Source: an uncultured Eubacteriaceae bacterium
GTDB lineage: Bacteria > Bacillota > Clostridia > Lachnospirales > CAG-274
Assembly (NCBI GenBank): GCA_946497035.1
Contig: CAMMIW010000001.1
Location: 101,178 to 165,177, forward strand
DNA length: 64,000 nucleotides
Reading direction: 5' to 3'
Below, one piece after another: positions 27,436 through 37,227 of the stretch. Made by a program: the position numbers and the translations under genes. Numbering within the stretch: the stretch's first letter is position 1; each line of letters opens with the position of its first letter. The notes beneath the pieces are model-generated. The model ran no database searches. It had not been told where the DNA came from and worked only from the letters and a program-made list of their open reading frames with translations.

Positions 27436-27464
27436 ATTATAGCATTGCAAACCTTTGTAGTCAA
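27436..27464 (-). promoter_or_regulatory. Strong promoter of the S-layer-like gene
   Basis: Minus strand TTGACT (27459-27464), 17-nt spacer and TATAAT (27436-27441), with the extended -10 TGC just before it. The strength fits an abundant surface protein. Confidence 0.8.
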
Positions 27465-27479
27465 TAGTGTTTCATAAGA

Positions 27480-27499
27480 TGTAATATTACTGTAACATT
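27480..27499 (-). promoter_or_regulatory. Candidate operator: TGTAA(T/C)ATT direct repeat
   Basis: Plus-strand reading TGTAATATT (27480) and TGTAACATT (27491), 11 bp apart, directly upstream of the -35 of the S-layer-like gene. An 11-bp direct repeat fits an OmpR/PhoB-type response regulator, but the regulator is unknown. Confidence 0.4.
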
Positions 27500-27678
27500 T
27501 TATAAAAACTTTTTGCCTAACCCCTATAAACTAATATGTTATAGTAAGGTTTAAATATAAAAATTATTATATCTATATTTGCAATATCTCATTATTTCTT
27601 ATCTGTTTGCCTTGCTTGTATATAATATAACACCTATTAAAATATTTTGCAATAGGTTTATGCTATTTGTAATTTAGC

Positions 27679-27710
27679 TGTAATATTAGTCATATTTCAG
27701 TAATATTTTA
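27679..27710 (+). promoter_or_regulatory. Candidate operator: three 10-bp repeats upstream of the LRR gene
   Basis: TAATATTAGT, CATATTTCAG and TAATATTTTA follow one another at exactly 10-bp spacing, beginning with TGTAATATT as at 27480. They lie about 50 bp upstream of the LRR promoter. Sequence in this gap is AT-rich, so chance is possible. Confidence 0.35.
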
Positions 27711-27758
27711 AGCTTATTGTTTTTTATATTTATAATATGTAGAGTTTTTAATTATTTG

Positions 27759-27787
27759 TTGTTTTAAAAAATTTTTTATGCTATAAT
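27759..27787 (+). promoter_or_regulatory. Promoter of the LRR surface protein gene
   Basis: TTGTTT (27759-27764), 17-nt spacer ending in TGC, then TATAAT (27782-27787), an extended -10 promoter. Confidence 0.7.
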
Positions 27788-27819
27788 TGTTACGAAAATA
27801 TTTTTAGTGAGGTGTTATT

Positions 27820-29922
27820 ATGAAAAAATATTTAGCTATGTTTTTATCTTTAGCTTTAAGCTTTTCTTCATCAACATATATTTTTGCTAACCCTTTAAAT
27901 ACGCAACTACCTATCCAAAATATATCTATAGATAAAAACAATAGCTTTATACAAAATGGTATTACTTATACTATAAATCAAAATTCTTCAGAATCTTTAC
28001 AAGGCTTTGTTACTATATCTAGCGGTAAAGATTTTAAAGGTAAAACTCTTAATATACCACAAAAGGTTATTTATCAAGGCAAATTTTATACAGTAAAGGC
28101 CATAGCCCCTTATGCTTTTTATCAAAATAACAATATAGAAAATGTGGTTATACCTAATACAGCTAAAAATATTGGCTCTTTTGCTTTTAGTGATTGCCAA
28201 AATCTTAAGGCTATAGATGTTATAACAGGCGGTAACAAATATAAATCTTTAAACGGTGTTCTTTTTAATGTTTCTATGGATACCCTTATCGCTTATCCTA
28301 GTGGTAAAGCCGATAAACAATATAATCTACCTAACAATGTTAACAAAATAGAGCAAGGTGCTTTTTATAATAATAAATATTTGCAATATTTTATAGCTAA
28401 TTCAGATTTACAAGAAATAGGTGCTTATGCTTTTTCTGATAGCCAAAGCTTAAAAGAAGTATCTGGTATAGTTAAGCTAAAAACTTTAGGCGATTTTGCC
28501 TTTGCCAATTCTTCTATAGAAAATATTTATCTTTCTACATATCTTGAAAATATGGGCAAAGCAACTTTCTATAATAGCAATATTAAATTTATAGAAATAC
28601 CTTATAAGATAAAAACTTTACCTGAATATACTTTTTATAATTGTAAAAATTTAAAAAATGTTATTTTTAAAGATGGGCTTAATGTTATAGATAATTTTGC
28701 TTTTGCTAATTCTTCTATAGAGAGCTTTTCTGCCCCTATTTCTTTAAATACTATTGGCTTTCAATCTTTTGCAAATTGTAAAAATTTAAAAAATATTAAA
28801 TTTAATGAAAATTTACAAACTATTGAAGACGAGGCCTTTTTAAATAACATATTCTTAACAAATTTTACAGTAACTAGAGATTTAAAAAATATAGGCAACA
28901 ATGTTTTTTATGGTTGTAACAATATAAATAAAGTTGCTACAGATAATAGCAGATATTTTGAGGTATCTGATAATATTTTATATAGCTTAAATAAAAAGGA
29001 GCTTAGCTATGTTCCCCCTAAAAGAGAAATATCTTATGTAAATATTTCCAAAGAAACAGAAACTATAAAAAATGATGCTCTTAATAATGCTACATCTATA
29101 GATACTTTTAATGTAGATGAAAAAAATGAAAAGTTTTCTTCAGAAGATGGTGTTTTATATGATAAAGACAAAAAAAATCTTATTAAATTTCCACCTAAAA
29201 AAAATATAACAAACTTTTCTATTCCGTCTACTGTAGAAAAAATATTGCCATATGCTTTTAAAGATGCTAAAAATCTTTATGGTTATATTTTTATACCTGC
29301 TAACCTTTTAAATATAGAAAGCAACAATTTTGAAAATATGCCTAATATTTATGGCTTTTCTGTTGATAATAATAACCCTAATTTTACAACTGTTAACGAT
29401 GTTTTATATAATAAAGATAAATCTATTCTTTTAAAATATCCTGCTCGTAAAAATGTTGGCACATTTGATATGCTAAAAGAAACTAAAACTATAAATAACC
29501 TTGCCTTTGAACAAGCTAATATTGTTACATTAAATGTAGGTGTTAATGTGGAAAATATAGAAGAAGAAGCCTTTTTAAATTCGTCTATAAAAAATATTAA
29601 TATTAAAGAAGGCCTAGTTAATATTAAAGATAATGCCTTTAAAGGCTCTAATATAGAAAATATAATATTACCTACCACCCTACAAAATATAGGCGATAGT
29701 GCTTTTTCTTATTGCAATAATTTAAAATCTATACAATTTAATGCTTTACAAACAAACTCTTTTGGGTATAATATGTTTATAGGCTCTAATAACCTTAAAA
29801 AAATTATTGTGCCTGTTAATAGTTACTATAACTATAAAAATTACTTAATAAACTCAGGTGTTGACAATTGGCAAAATCTCTTACAAGAATATAAACCACC
29901 TGTAAAAGAAAATAATAAATAA
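27820..29922 (+). CDS. Secreted leucine-rich-repeat protein (BspA-like, LRR_5)
   Basis: A 700-aa exported protein. After a signal peptide (KKYLAMFLSLALSFSSSTYIFA) comes a linker, then a long array of BspA-type LRR_5 repeats. The repeats are recognisable by recurring units such as IGSFAFSDCQNLKAI, LGDFAFANSSIENI and IGDSAFSYCNNLKSI, spaced about 23 residues. Twice the pattern is broken by DGVLYDKDKKNLIKFPPKK-type units. Such proteins act in adhesion or surface interaction. No anchor is visible. It shares its control region with the S-layer-like gene. Confidence 0.9.
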   Translation: MKKYLAMFLSLALSFSSSTYIFANPLNTQLPIQNISIDKNNSFIQNGITYTINQNSSESLQGFVTISSGKDFKGKTLNIPQKVIYQGKFYTVKAIAPYAFYQNNNIENVVIPNTAKNIGSFAFSDCQNLKAIDVITGGNKYKSLNGVLFNVSMDTLIAYPSGKADKQYNLPNNVNKIEQGAFYNNKYLQYFIANSDLQEIGAYAFSDSQSLKEVSGIVKLKTLGDFAFANSSIENIYLSTYLENMGKATFYNSNIKFIEIPYKIKTLPEYTFYNCKNLKNVIFKDGLNVIDNFAFANSSIESFSAPISLNTIGFQSFANCKNLKNIKFNENLQTIEDEAFLNNIFLTNFTVTRDLKNIGNNVFYGCNNINKVATDNSRYFEVSDNILYSLNKKELSYVPPKREISYVNISKETETIKNDALNNATSIDTFNVDEKNEKFSSEDGVLYDKDKKNLIKFPPKKNITNFSIPSTVEKILPYAFKDAKNLYGYIFIPANLLNIESNNFENMPNIYGFSVDNNNPNFTTVNDVLYNKDKSILLKYPARKNVGTFDMLKETKTINNLAFEQANIVTLNVGVNVENIEEEAFLNSSIKNINIKEGLVNIKDNAFKGSNIENIILPTTLQNIGDSAFSYCNNLKSIQFNALQTNSFGYNMFIGSNNLKKIIVPVNSYYNYKNYLINSGVDNWQNLLQEYKPPVKENNK

Positions 29923-29935
29923 ACGAGGTGTAATT

Positions 29936-30328
29936 ATGTCTAATGTTTCTAGCGAAAGCTTTTTAAAAGCTATGCAAAATTTATTAAAAGAAAAATCTGA
30001 TGAAAACTATGAAGCTTTTGAAAAAGAAATAGAAAATGCTAAGTTTCTTTCTCCTGTTGTTATTGTAAATAAAAATGCTACTAACGATTTGCAAAATTCT
30101 GATGTTTCTTTTGTAAATATCGAAGATAGCGAAAATAATAAGCTATTTTTAGCTTTTACAGACTGGGATAAATTTAATAAATTTAAAAAAGAAAATCCTT
30201 TCACGGCTATAGATGCTACTTTAAAAGATTTTCACTATATGCTTACCGAAGTTGATAAAGAAGCTAAAGGTTTTGTTATCAATATTGGTGATGATGCTCT
30301 ATTTATACCTAAAGAAACTTTTGTATAA
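29936..30328 (+). CDS. SseB-like protein (SseB N-terminal domain)
   Basis: A 130-aa cytosolic protein resembling the SseB N-terminal domain (PF07179 type), common in Firmicutes but of unknown function. Family-like features are an N-terminal helical segment, FLSPVVIVNK, LFLAFTDWDKFNKFK and the C-terminal GFVINIGDDALFIPKE. It starts 13 bp after the LRR gene with GAGGTG upstream, so the two are probably cotranscribed, although a functional link is not evident. Confidence 0.75.
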   Translation: MSNVSSESFLKAMQNLLKEKSDENYEAFEKEIENAKFLSPVVIVNKNATNDLQNSDVSFVNIEDSENNKLFLAFTDWDKFNKFKKENPFTAIDATLKDFHYMLTEVDKEAKGFVINIGDDALFIPKETFV

Positions 30329-30350
30329 TATTTACAAACTAACTTTTTGT

Positions 30351-30411
30351 ATTTTATAGAATATTAAAAAGGTGTAGACAAAGTCTACACCTTTTTAATA
30401 TTCTATAAAAT
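30351..30411. terminator. Bidirectional terminator, 61-bp perfect palindrome (GGTGTAGA family)
   Basis: Two perfect 29-nt arms around an AAA loop, with the core AAAAAGGTGTAGAC / GTCTACACCTTTTT. The right arm includes the rex stop codon and the last codons of rex. Convergent SseB-like and rex genes share it. It is much longer than a terminator needs. Confidence 0.92.
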
Positions 30412-31033
30412 CGTTAGAGTTAAACTTATAAGCTAATGTCATAAGACTGTCTGTTAAATGAACATCTTCTACAATAACTCCATTTTCTTTTCTAAATTCT
30501 TTATTAGAAAAATTCCAAACTCCTTTTATACCATAAGAAACTATTTTTTCATATATGTCATTTGCACTTTCTGCCGGTACTGCTAATACGGCTATATCCA
30601 CATTATTTTCTTTTGTAAAATTTTCTAACTCTCTTATATCTTTTACCTCTAAATTTCTTATTTTCGTACCTATAATATTTATGTCCTTATCAAATATACC
30701 TATAAAGTTAAACCCCCTTTTTTCAAACTTAGTATAATTTAATAAAGCTTGCCCTATTTTACCTGCACCTAATATTACTAAATTGTATGTTTTATTTAAA
30801 CCTAATATCTCTTTTATTTCTTCAAAAAGAAGCTCTACGTTATATCCGTAACCTTGTTGTCCAAAACAACCAAAATTATTTAAATCTTGTCTTATTTGAG
30901 ATGCCGTTACATTCATTTTTTCGCTTAAATCTTTAGAAGATATTCTTGTTATTCCATTATCTAATAAATCTCCTAAAAATCTGTAATATCTGGGCAAACG
31001 TTTAATAACGGCTAAAGATACTTTTTTATCCAT
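30395..31033 (-). CDS. rex: Redox-sensing transcriptional repressor Rex
   Basis: A 212-aa repressor that senses the NADH/NAD+ ratio and controls fermentation genes. An N-terminal winged helix (ISSKDLSEKMNVTASQIRQDL) is followed by a Rossmann domain with GAGKIGQAL and a C-terminal swapped helix. The ATG at 31033 was chosen over an ATG three codons upstream because AAAGGA sits at the right distance only for the inner one. Its last codons lie inside the long palindromic terminator. Confidence 0.94.
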   Translation of the reverse strand: MDKKVSLAVIKRLPRYYRFLGDLLDNGITRISSKDLSEKMNVTASQIRQDLNNFGCFGQQGYGYNVELLFEEIKEILGLNKTYNLVILGAGKIGQALLNYTKFEKRGFNFIGIFDKDINIIGTKIRNLEVKDIRELENFTKENNVDIAVLAVPAESANDIYEKIVSYGIKGVWNFSNKEFRKENGVIVEDVHLTDSLMTLAYKFNSNDFIEY

Positions 31034-31046
31034 TATAATCATTCCT

Positions 31047-31064
31047 TTAATAAATTTTTAACAA
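31047..31064 (-). promoter_or_regulatory. Candidate Rex operator (autoregulation)
   Basis: Minus strand TTGTTAA-AAAT-TTATTAA, close to the clostridial Rex consensus TTGTTAA-N4-TTAACAA, with two mismatches in the second half. It lies between the rex -10 and the start codon, touching the ribosome site. Confidence 0.5.
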
Positions 31065-31065
31065 A

Positions 31066-31094
31066 ATTATACAACTTTGTTTTGTTTTTGTCAA
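31066..31094 (-). promoter_or_regulatory. Sigma-A promoter of rex
   Basis: Minus strand TTGACA (31089-31094), 17-nt spacer, TATAAT (31066-31071), a perfect consensus match immediately upstream of the candidate Rex site. Confidence 0.85.
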
Positions 31095-31183
31095 TGTTTA
31101 GTCTTTTAAAAAATATGTTTTTTTGTTATACTTATTATAAATTTATATATCTTAAATTTTTTAATACTTTTAGGAGGCAAAAA

Positions 31184-33073
31184 ATGATACTTTCTTGCAA
31201 TGATATAAATAAATCTTTTGGTATTAACAATGTTTTAACAAATATATCATTTAATATTAATGAAAAAGATAGAGTGGCTCTTGTTGGTGTTAATGGAGCT
31301 GGAAAATCTACCCTATTTAAAATTTTAACAAAAGAGATTTCACCAGATAGTGGCAATATAAATATACCTAAAAATGCTAAAATAGGTTATTTTTCACAAA
31401 ATCTTAACCTTAATGAAGATAATACCCTCTTTGATGAACTTTTAACCATTTTTAAAAATATTATTGATATGGAATTTAAGCTTAGAGAGTTAGAATTAAA
31501 AATGGCTACCCTTAAAGATGATGAGCTTTACCTCATTATTAAAGAATATGATAAAATATCATCTTATCTTTCTGAAAATAATTCTTTTGATTATAATAGC
31601 CGTATTAAAGGCGTTTTAAAAGGACTAGGCTTTGTAGATGAAGATTTTTTTAAACAAATAAAGTTTTTATCTGGTGGGCAAAAAACACGTATAGCCCTTG
31701 GTAAAATTCTTTTAGATGAGCCAGATATTCTTCTTTTAGATGAACCTACTAACCATCTTGATATAAAATCTATACAATGGCTTGAAACCTTTTTAAAATC
31801 TTATCCTAAAGCTCTTTTTATTATATCTCACGATAGATATTTTTTAAATAAAATTGTTAATAAAGTTATAGAGCTAGAAAATACAAAAGCTACTATTTAT
31901 AACGGTAACTATTCTGACTATTCTCAAAAAAAACATATATCCAGAGAAATTATGTTAAAACACTATGTTAACCAACAAAAAGAAATAAAAAAACAAGAAG
32001 AAGTTATAAAAAAACTTCGCTCTTATAACCGTGAAAAGTTTATTAAGCGTGCCGAAAGCCGTGAAAAACTTTTAGATAAAATGGAAAAAATAGAAAAACC
32101 AGATAATTTACCTGCTCAAATGCGTCTTACCCTATCTCCTAAAAAAGAAAGTGGTAATGATGTTTTATCTGTAGAAAATTTAAGTAAAAGCTTTAACTTT
32201 AACCTTTTTAAAAATATTTCATTTGATATAAAAAAAGGTGAAAAAGTAGCTCTCATTGGTGCTAATGGTATAGGTAAAACTACCCTTATTAAAATGATTA
32301 TGGAAAAAACATCTATAGATGGTGGCTCTATAAAAATTGGCGCTAATGTTACTATAGGTTATTATGATCAGGAACAACAAAATCTAAATTTTGATAAAAC
32401 TATTTTTGATGAAATTTCTGATAGCTATCCTAATTTAAAAAATGAAGAAATAAGAAATGCTCTTGCCGTTTTCGTTTTTACAGGAGATGATGTTTTTAAA
32501 AAAATAGGTAGTTTAAGCGGTGGTGAAAAAGGCCGTGTTGCTTTAGCTAAAATTATGCTTTCCAATGCAAATTTTCTTATATTAGATGAGCCTACTAACC
32601 ATCTTGATATGGTTTCTAAAGAAATTTTAGAAGATGCTATAAAAAATTATACAGGAACTTGTATATATATTTCTCACGATAGATTTTTTATAAACAATAC
32701 TGCTACTAAAGTTATAGAGCTTACTAAAAATAAAATGAATATATATTTAGGTAACTATGATTACTACTTAGAAAAGTGTACTCAAAGTGAAAATTTATCA
32801 AATAATATACAATATAAAGATATTTCAGACAATAAACTAGACTGGAAAGCACAAAAAGAAGCACAAGCCGAAGCTAGAAAAAAACAAAATGCTATAAAAA
32901 AATTAGAAGAAAAAATTGAACATATTGAAAATAAAATTAAAGATGCTGATGAACAATTAGCTCTTGAAGAAGTTTATACAAACCCTTATAAATCTAAAGA
33001 AATTTTTGAAGAAAAAACTAAACTTGAAGAAGAATTGAATTATTTATATGAAGAATGGGAAAATTTAGTTTAA
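31184..33073 (+). CDS. ABC-F family ATPase (YdiF/Uup-like)
   Basis: A 629-aa soluble protein with two ABC ATPase domains and no membrane segments, of the ABC-F type that acts on the ribosome. Walker A motifs are GVNGAGKS and GANGIGKT; signature motifs are LSGGQKTR and LSGGEKGR; both domains have LLLDEPTNHLD or LILDEPTNHLD. The linker region between domains is rich in basic residues, and a C-terminal coiled coil spans about the last 80 residues. The ATG at 31184 follows AGGAGG; the longer upstream reading has no ribosome site. Confidence 0.92.
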   Translation: MILSCNDINKSFGINNVLTNISFNINEKDRVALVGVNGAGKSTLFKILTKEISPDSGNINIPKNAKIGYFSQNLNLNEDNTLFDELLTIFKNIIDMEFKLRELELKMATLKDDELYLIIKEYDKISSYLSENNSFDYNSRIKGVLKGLGFVDEDFFKQIKFLSGGQKTRIALGKILLDEPDILLLDEPTNHLDIKSIQWLETFLKSYPKALFIISHDRYFLNKIVNKVIELENTKATIYNGNYSDYSQKKHISREIMLKHYVNQQKEIKKQEEVIKKLRSYNREKFIKRAESREKLLDKMEKIEKPDNLPAQMRLTLSPKKESGNDVLSVENLSKSFNFNLFKNISFDIKKGEKVALIGANGIGKTTLIKMIMEKTSIDGGSIKIGANVTIGYYDQEQQNLNFDKTIFDEISDSYPNLKNEEIRNALAVFVFTGDDVFKKIGSLSGGEKGRVALAKIMLSNANFLILDEPTNHLDMVSKEILEDAIKNYTGTCIYISHDRFFINNTATKVIELTKNKMNIYLGNYDYYLEKCTQSENLSNNIQYKDISDNKLDWKAQKEAQAEARKKQNAIKKLEEKIEHIENKIKDADEQLALEEVYTNPYKSKEIFEEKTKLEEELNYLYEEWENLV

Positions 33074-33102
33074 AAAGGCGTAGATAAAATCTACGCCTTT
33101 TT
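33072..33102. terminator. Bidirectional terminator, ABC-F / groEL (GGTGTAGA family)
   Basis: AAAAAGGCGTAGAT-AAA-ATCTACGCCTTTTT, a perfect 14-bp stem between convergent genes. The core pair T-A of other copies is C-G here. It overlaps the ABC-F stop codon. Confidence 0.92.
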
Positions 33103-33112
33103 ATAACTTTTA

Positions 33113-34744
<1,632 letters not shown>

Positions 34745-34757
34745 CTAAAACTATAAA

Positions 34758-35042
34758 TTATTCAACAATAGCTAATATATCGCTTTCTTTAACAATAATA
34801 TATTCTTCTCCGTTAACTTTAACTTCTGTTCCAGAATATTTAGAATAAAGAACTTTATCTCCTACTTTTACTTGCATAGGAACAAGCTTTCCATCAACAG
34901 TAGCACCAGGACCAACCGCTAAAATTTCTGCTTCTTGAGGCTTTTCTTTAGCTCCAGCAGTTAAAATAATTCCACCTTTAGTTTTTTCTTCTGCCTCTAA
35001 ATGTTTTAAAACAACTCTATCTGATAATGGTTTAATATTCAT
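34758..35042 (-). CDS. groES: Co-chaperonin GroES (Hsp10)
   Basis: A 94-aa lid of the GroEL chamber. The start [13 protein letters not shown], the mobile loop around [20 protein letters not shown] and the C-terminal [14 protein letters not shown] are typical. GAGGTAATAAT lies before the ATG. First gene of groES-groEL, with a CIRCE element about 90 bp upstream, pointing to heat-shock control by the repressor HrcA. Confidence 0.97.
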   Translation of the reverse strand: MNIKPLSDRVVLKHLEAEEKTKGGIILTAGAKEKPQEAEILAVGPGATVDGKLVPMQVKVGDKVLYSKYSGTEVKVNGEEYIIVKESDILAIVE

Positions 35043-35131
35043 ATTATTACCTCCATAATTGTTATGTATGTGTCATTAAAATATATGTATGTAAACACAT
35101 ATTTTATACCTTATACATAAATTTTAATTTA

Positions 35132-35158
35132 TTATCACTCATTTATTAAGAGTGCTAA
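35132..35158 (-). promoter_or_regulatory. CIRCE element (HrcA operator) of groESL
   Basis: TTATCACTC-N9-GAGTGCTAA, one mismatch from the CIRCE consensus TTAGCACTC-N9-GAGTGCTAA. A TATAAT -10 on the minus strand lies next to it at 35164-35169, so HrcA would block transcription start. Confidence 0.92.
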
Positions 35159-35300
35159 ACATAATTATATACTAATTTAATATATATTTTTATGCAATAT
35201 CTATATTTAACTATTTTTGCCTATTTTTTATAATTTTAAGCCTATTTTATTATATTTGCTTTTATTATTTTAAAATTTCTTTAATTTTCTATTTTTAATA

Positions 35301-36164
35301 TTATTTAATACCTATTTTTTCACTTCTTGCATAATAAAATAAATATTGTTGGGCATATCCTGCTAAATCGCCCCATTTTTCTTTTGCAAAGCTATGAATT
35401 TTTTTAATAGATGTGTCTTGCTCATTAAAATAAAAATATTCCATAACACGCTTAACCCAAACATCTGTAGGAAAAACATCATTTTTCTTTAAAGAAAATA
35501 ATAAAACACAATCGGCAACTTTTGTTCCAACACCTTTTATTTTTAAAAGTTGCTCTTTTGCCTCATCTGAGGATAAATTAAATAAATCTTCTAATTTTAA
35601 ATTTCCATTTTCTATATTTTCTATAGCATCTAATATATATTTATCTCTAAAGCCTGTTTTACAAAGCCTAAGCTCTTCTGCTGTAGCTTTTTTTAATTGT
35701 TGTAATGTAGGGAAAAAATAATCATCTTCACATTTTACGCCATATTTTTCAGATATATTTTTTATAACTTGTTTTATCATAGGTATACGGTTATTTTGTG
35801 ATATAATAAAAGATATTAAACATTCAAAAGGCTCTTGATTTAAAATTCTTATACCTTCTGCATATTGGATAGCTTTTTTAACTATATCATCATTTTTTAA
35901 AATATCTTTTATTTTGTTATAATCTGTGTTTAAATCAAAATAATCTATCCATATTTTTTTAAAATCTTCTTTGTTGCAAGGGTAAAATTCAACCTCATTA
36001 TCTGTTTGCTTTATATTTAAAATTTTACTATAAGCAACTATTTTATAATGCATATTGTCTATTTTTTCAAATCTAAAACATTGCCCACATTCTAATATTT
36101 CTTCTATATTAAAACTATCAAAATCTGTCATTATTATTTTATTATTTTCTTCAATATATTTCAT
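35301..36164 (-). CDS. 8-oxoguanine DNA glycosylase-like protein (OGG family)
   Basis: A 287-aa base-excision repair enzyme resembling OGG1. The N-terminal domain (about 1-110) has the OGG_N-type LECGQCFRFEK. The helix-hairpin-helix is LLKIKGVGTKVADCVLLF, with a catalytic Lys near 214 and the general-base Asp near 233 (FPTDVWVKRVM). No Fe-S cluster is seen. It overlaps the DUF2809 gene by 4 bp (ATGA), suggesting coupled translation. AAAGGAG precedes the ATG. Confidence 0.9.
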   Translation of the reverse strand: MKYIEENNKIIMTDFDSFNIEEILECGQCFRFEKIDNMHYKIVAYSKILNIKQTDNEVEFYPCNKEDFKKIWIDYFDLNTDYNKIKDILKNDDIVKKAIQYAEGIRILNQEPFECLISFIISQNNRIPMIKQVIKNISEKYGVKCEDDYFFPTLQQLKKATAEELRLCKTGFRDKYILDAIENIENGNLKLEDLFNLSSDEAKEQLLKIKGVGTKVADCVLLFSLKKNDVFPTDVWVKRVMEYFYFNEQDTSIKKIHSFAKEKWGDLAGYAQQYLFYYARSEKIGIK

Positions 36165-36541
36165 TTTTTTCTCCTTTTATAATCTAATATAAATAATGGT
36201 ATAGCTCCTAAAAAATAACAAAAAATATCTTTAAAATCAAATGTAGTACCTATTAATATTTTAAAAAACTTTATATTAGATAATCCTAATATTTCTACAA
36301 TATTTATATATTGTAAAAATTCAACTAATATAGCAAAAAGTAAAATATAAATAGATAAATATTTAATTTTATTAATAGTAAATATCTTTATAAAAAAATA
36401 TAAAACTACTACAACAAATATATCCCCAAAATATGGCCTTATAATTTTATCATTTACAAAAATAGCTATAAAAACCTCTATAGCTAAAAATAATAAAAAT
36501 ATAAATAAATATTTTAATCTATACTGACATTGAATTTCCAT
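36161..36541 (-). CDS. DUF2809 family membrane protein
   Basis: A 126-aa hydrophobic protein with about four membrane segments. The DUF2809-like features are FVNDKIIRPYFGDIFVVVVLY and the C-terminal GTTFDFKDIFCYFLGA. Its function is unknown. The start lies inside the end of the upstream small gene (about 23 bp overlap), with AAAGG as a weak ribosome site. Its end overlaps the glycosylase start by 4 bp, so it is probably translated with it. Confidence 0.75.
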   Translation of the reverse strand: MEIQCQYRLKYLFIFLLFLAIEVFIAIFVNDKIIRPYFGDIFVVVVLYFFIKIFTINKIKYLSIYILLFAILVEFLQYINIVEILGLSNIKFFKILIGTTFDFKDIFCYFLGAIPLFILDYKRRKK

Positions 36542-36755
36542 ATTCTATACCTTTGTCTGTAAGAACTAATCTTACTTTATCTTCGGACTTAAATTTTACA
36601 ATAACAAGCTCATTATCTTCTAAATATTTTATAGCCTCATTATATTTTTTTGTCATAATAGACGATTTAGATTCAAATCTATAAGTATAAACATCTCCAC
36701 CACATAAATAAGATTGATAAGCTCTTTCAAAAATAGTTGTTGTTATTTTATTCAT
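36519..36755 (-). CDS. Small hypothetical protein
   Basis: A 78-aa protein that I do not recognise. The C-terminal half (KYNEAIKYLEDNELV, then VRLVLTDKGIEYG) resembles a small winged-helix DNA-binding fold, but this is weak. The ATG at 36755 was chosen because AAGGAG lies 7 nt upstream. It starts inside the end of the dCMP deaminase gene, so the genes are tightly packed. Confidence 0.6.
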   Translation of the reverse strand: MNKITTTIFERAYQSYLCGGDVYTYRFESKSSIMTKKYNEAIKYLEDNELVIVKFKSEDKVRLVLTDKGIEYGNSMSV

Positions 36756-37215
36756 AATGTAACTCCTTATCTTTAAATAATACAAATTCTATATTTGCCA
36801 TTTTTATAAGCATATCACTAAGCTCATCTGGATATTTTTCTATAGCTACAATACGCTTTATACCTGCATTTATAATTTGTTTTAAACACATAGAGCAAGG
36901 GCTATGCGTAATATAAATAGTGCCACCTTTACAAGAAACACCATTAGCTGCACATTGGGTTATAGCATTATTTTCTGCGTGTAAAGACATACATATTTCA
37001 TAATTTTTACCACTAGGTATATTTCTTCTATCTCTCATACAATCGTTCATTTCAAAACAGTCTAAAACACCTTTAGGAGCACCATTATATCCTGTTGAAA
37101 TAATACTATTATCTTTTACAATAACTGCTCCTACCTGTCTTCTAGAGCAAGAGGCACGCTTTGCTACAACTTTTGCTATTTCTATAAAATAAGTGTCCCA
37201 ATCTATTCTTTGCAA
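36748..37215 (-). CDS. dCMP deaminase (ComEB-like)
   Basis: A 155-aa zinc-dependent deaminase that converts dCMP to dUMP, feeding thymidylate synthesis. Zinc ligands are in LHAENNAI (His near 79, with catalytic Glu) and HSPCSMCLKQI (two Cys near 107-110). The N-terminal block KRASCSRRQVGAVIVKD is typical of the ComE operon protein 2 family. GAGGTG lies before the ATG. Neighbours are an rRNA methyltransferase upstream and a small unknown gene downstream. Confidence 0.92.
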   Translation of the reverse strand: MQRIDWDTYFIEIAKVVAKRASCSRRQVGAVIVKDNSIISTGYNGAPKGVLDCFEMNDCMRDRRNIPSGKNYEICMSLHAENNAITQCAANGVSCKGGTIYITHSPCSMCLKQIINAGIKRIVAIEKYPDELSDMLIKMANIEFVLFKDKELHYE

Positions 37216-37227
37216 AATATCACCTCT

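Larger units (their letters stand above)
27381..27819. other. Divergent control region, S-layer-like gene / LRR gene
   Basis: 439 bp without a gene. It holds a promoter for each neighbour and two clusters of TGTAA(T/C)ATT-type repeats, listed separately. The middle (about 27500-27670) is AT-rich with no further signal that I can support. Confidence 0.65.
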
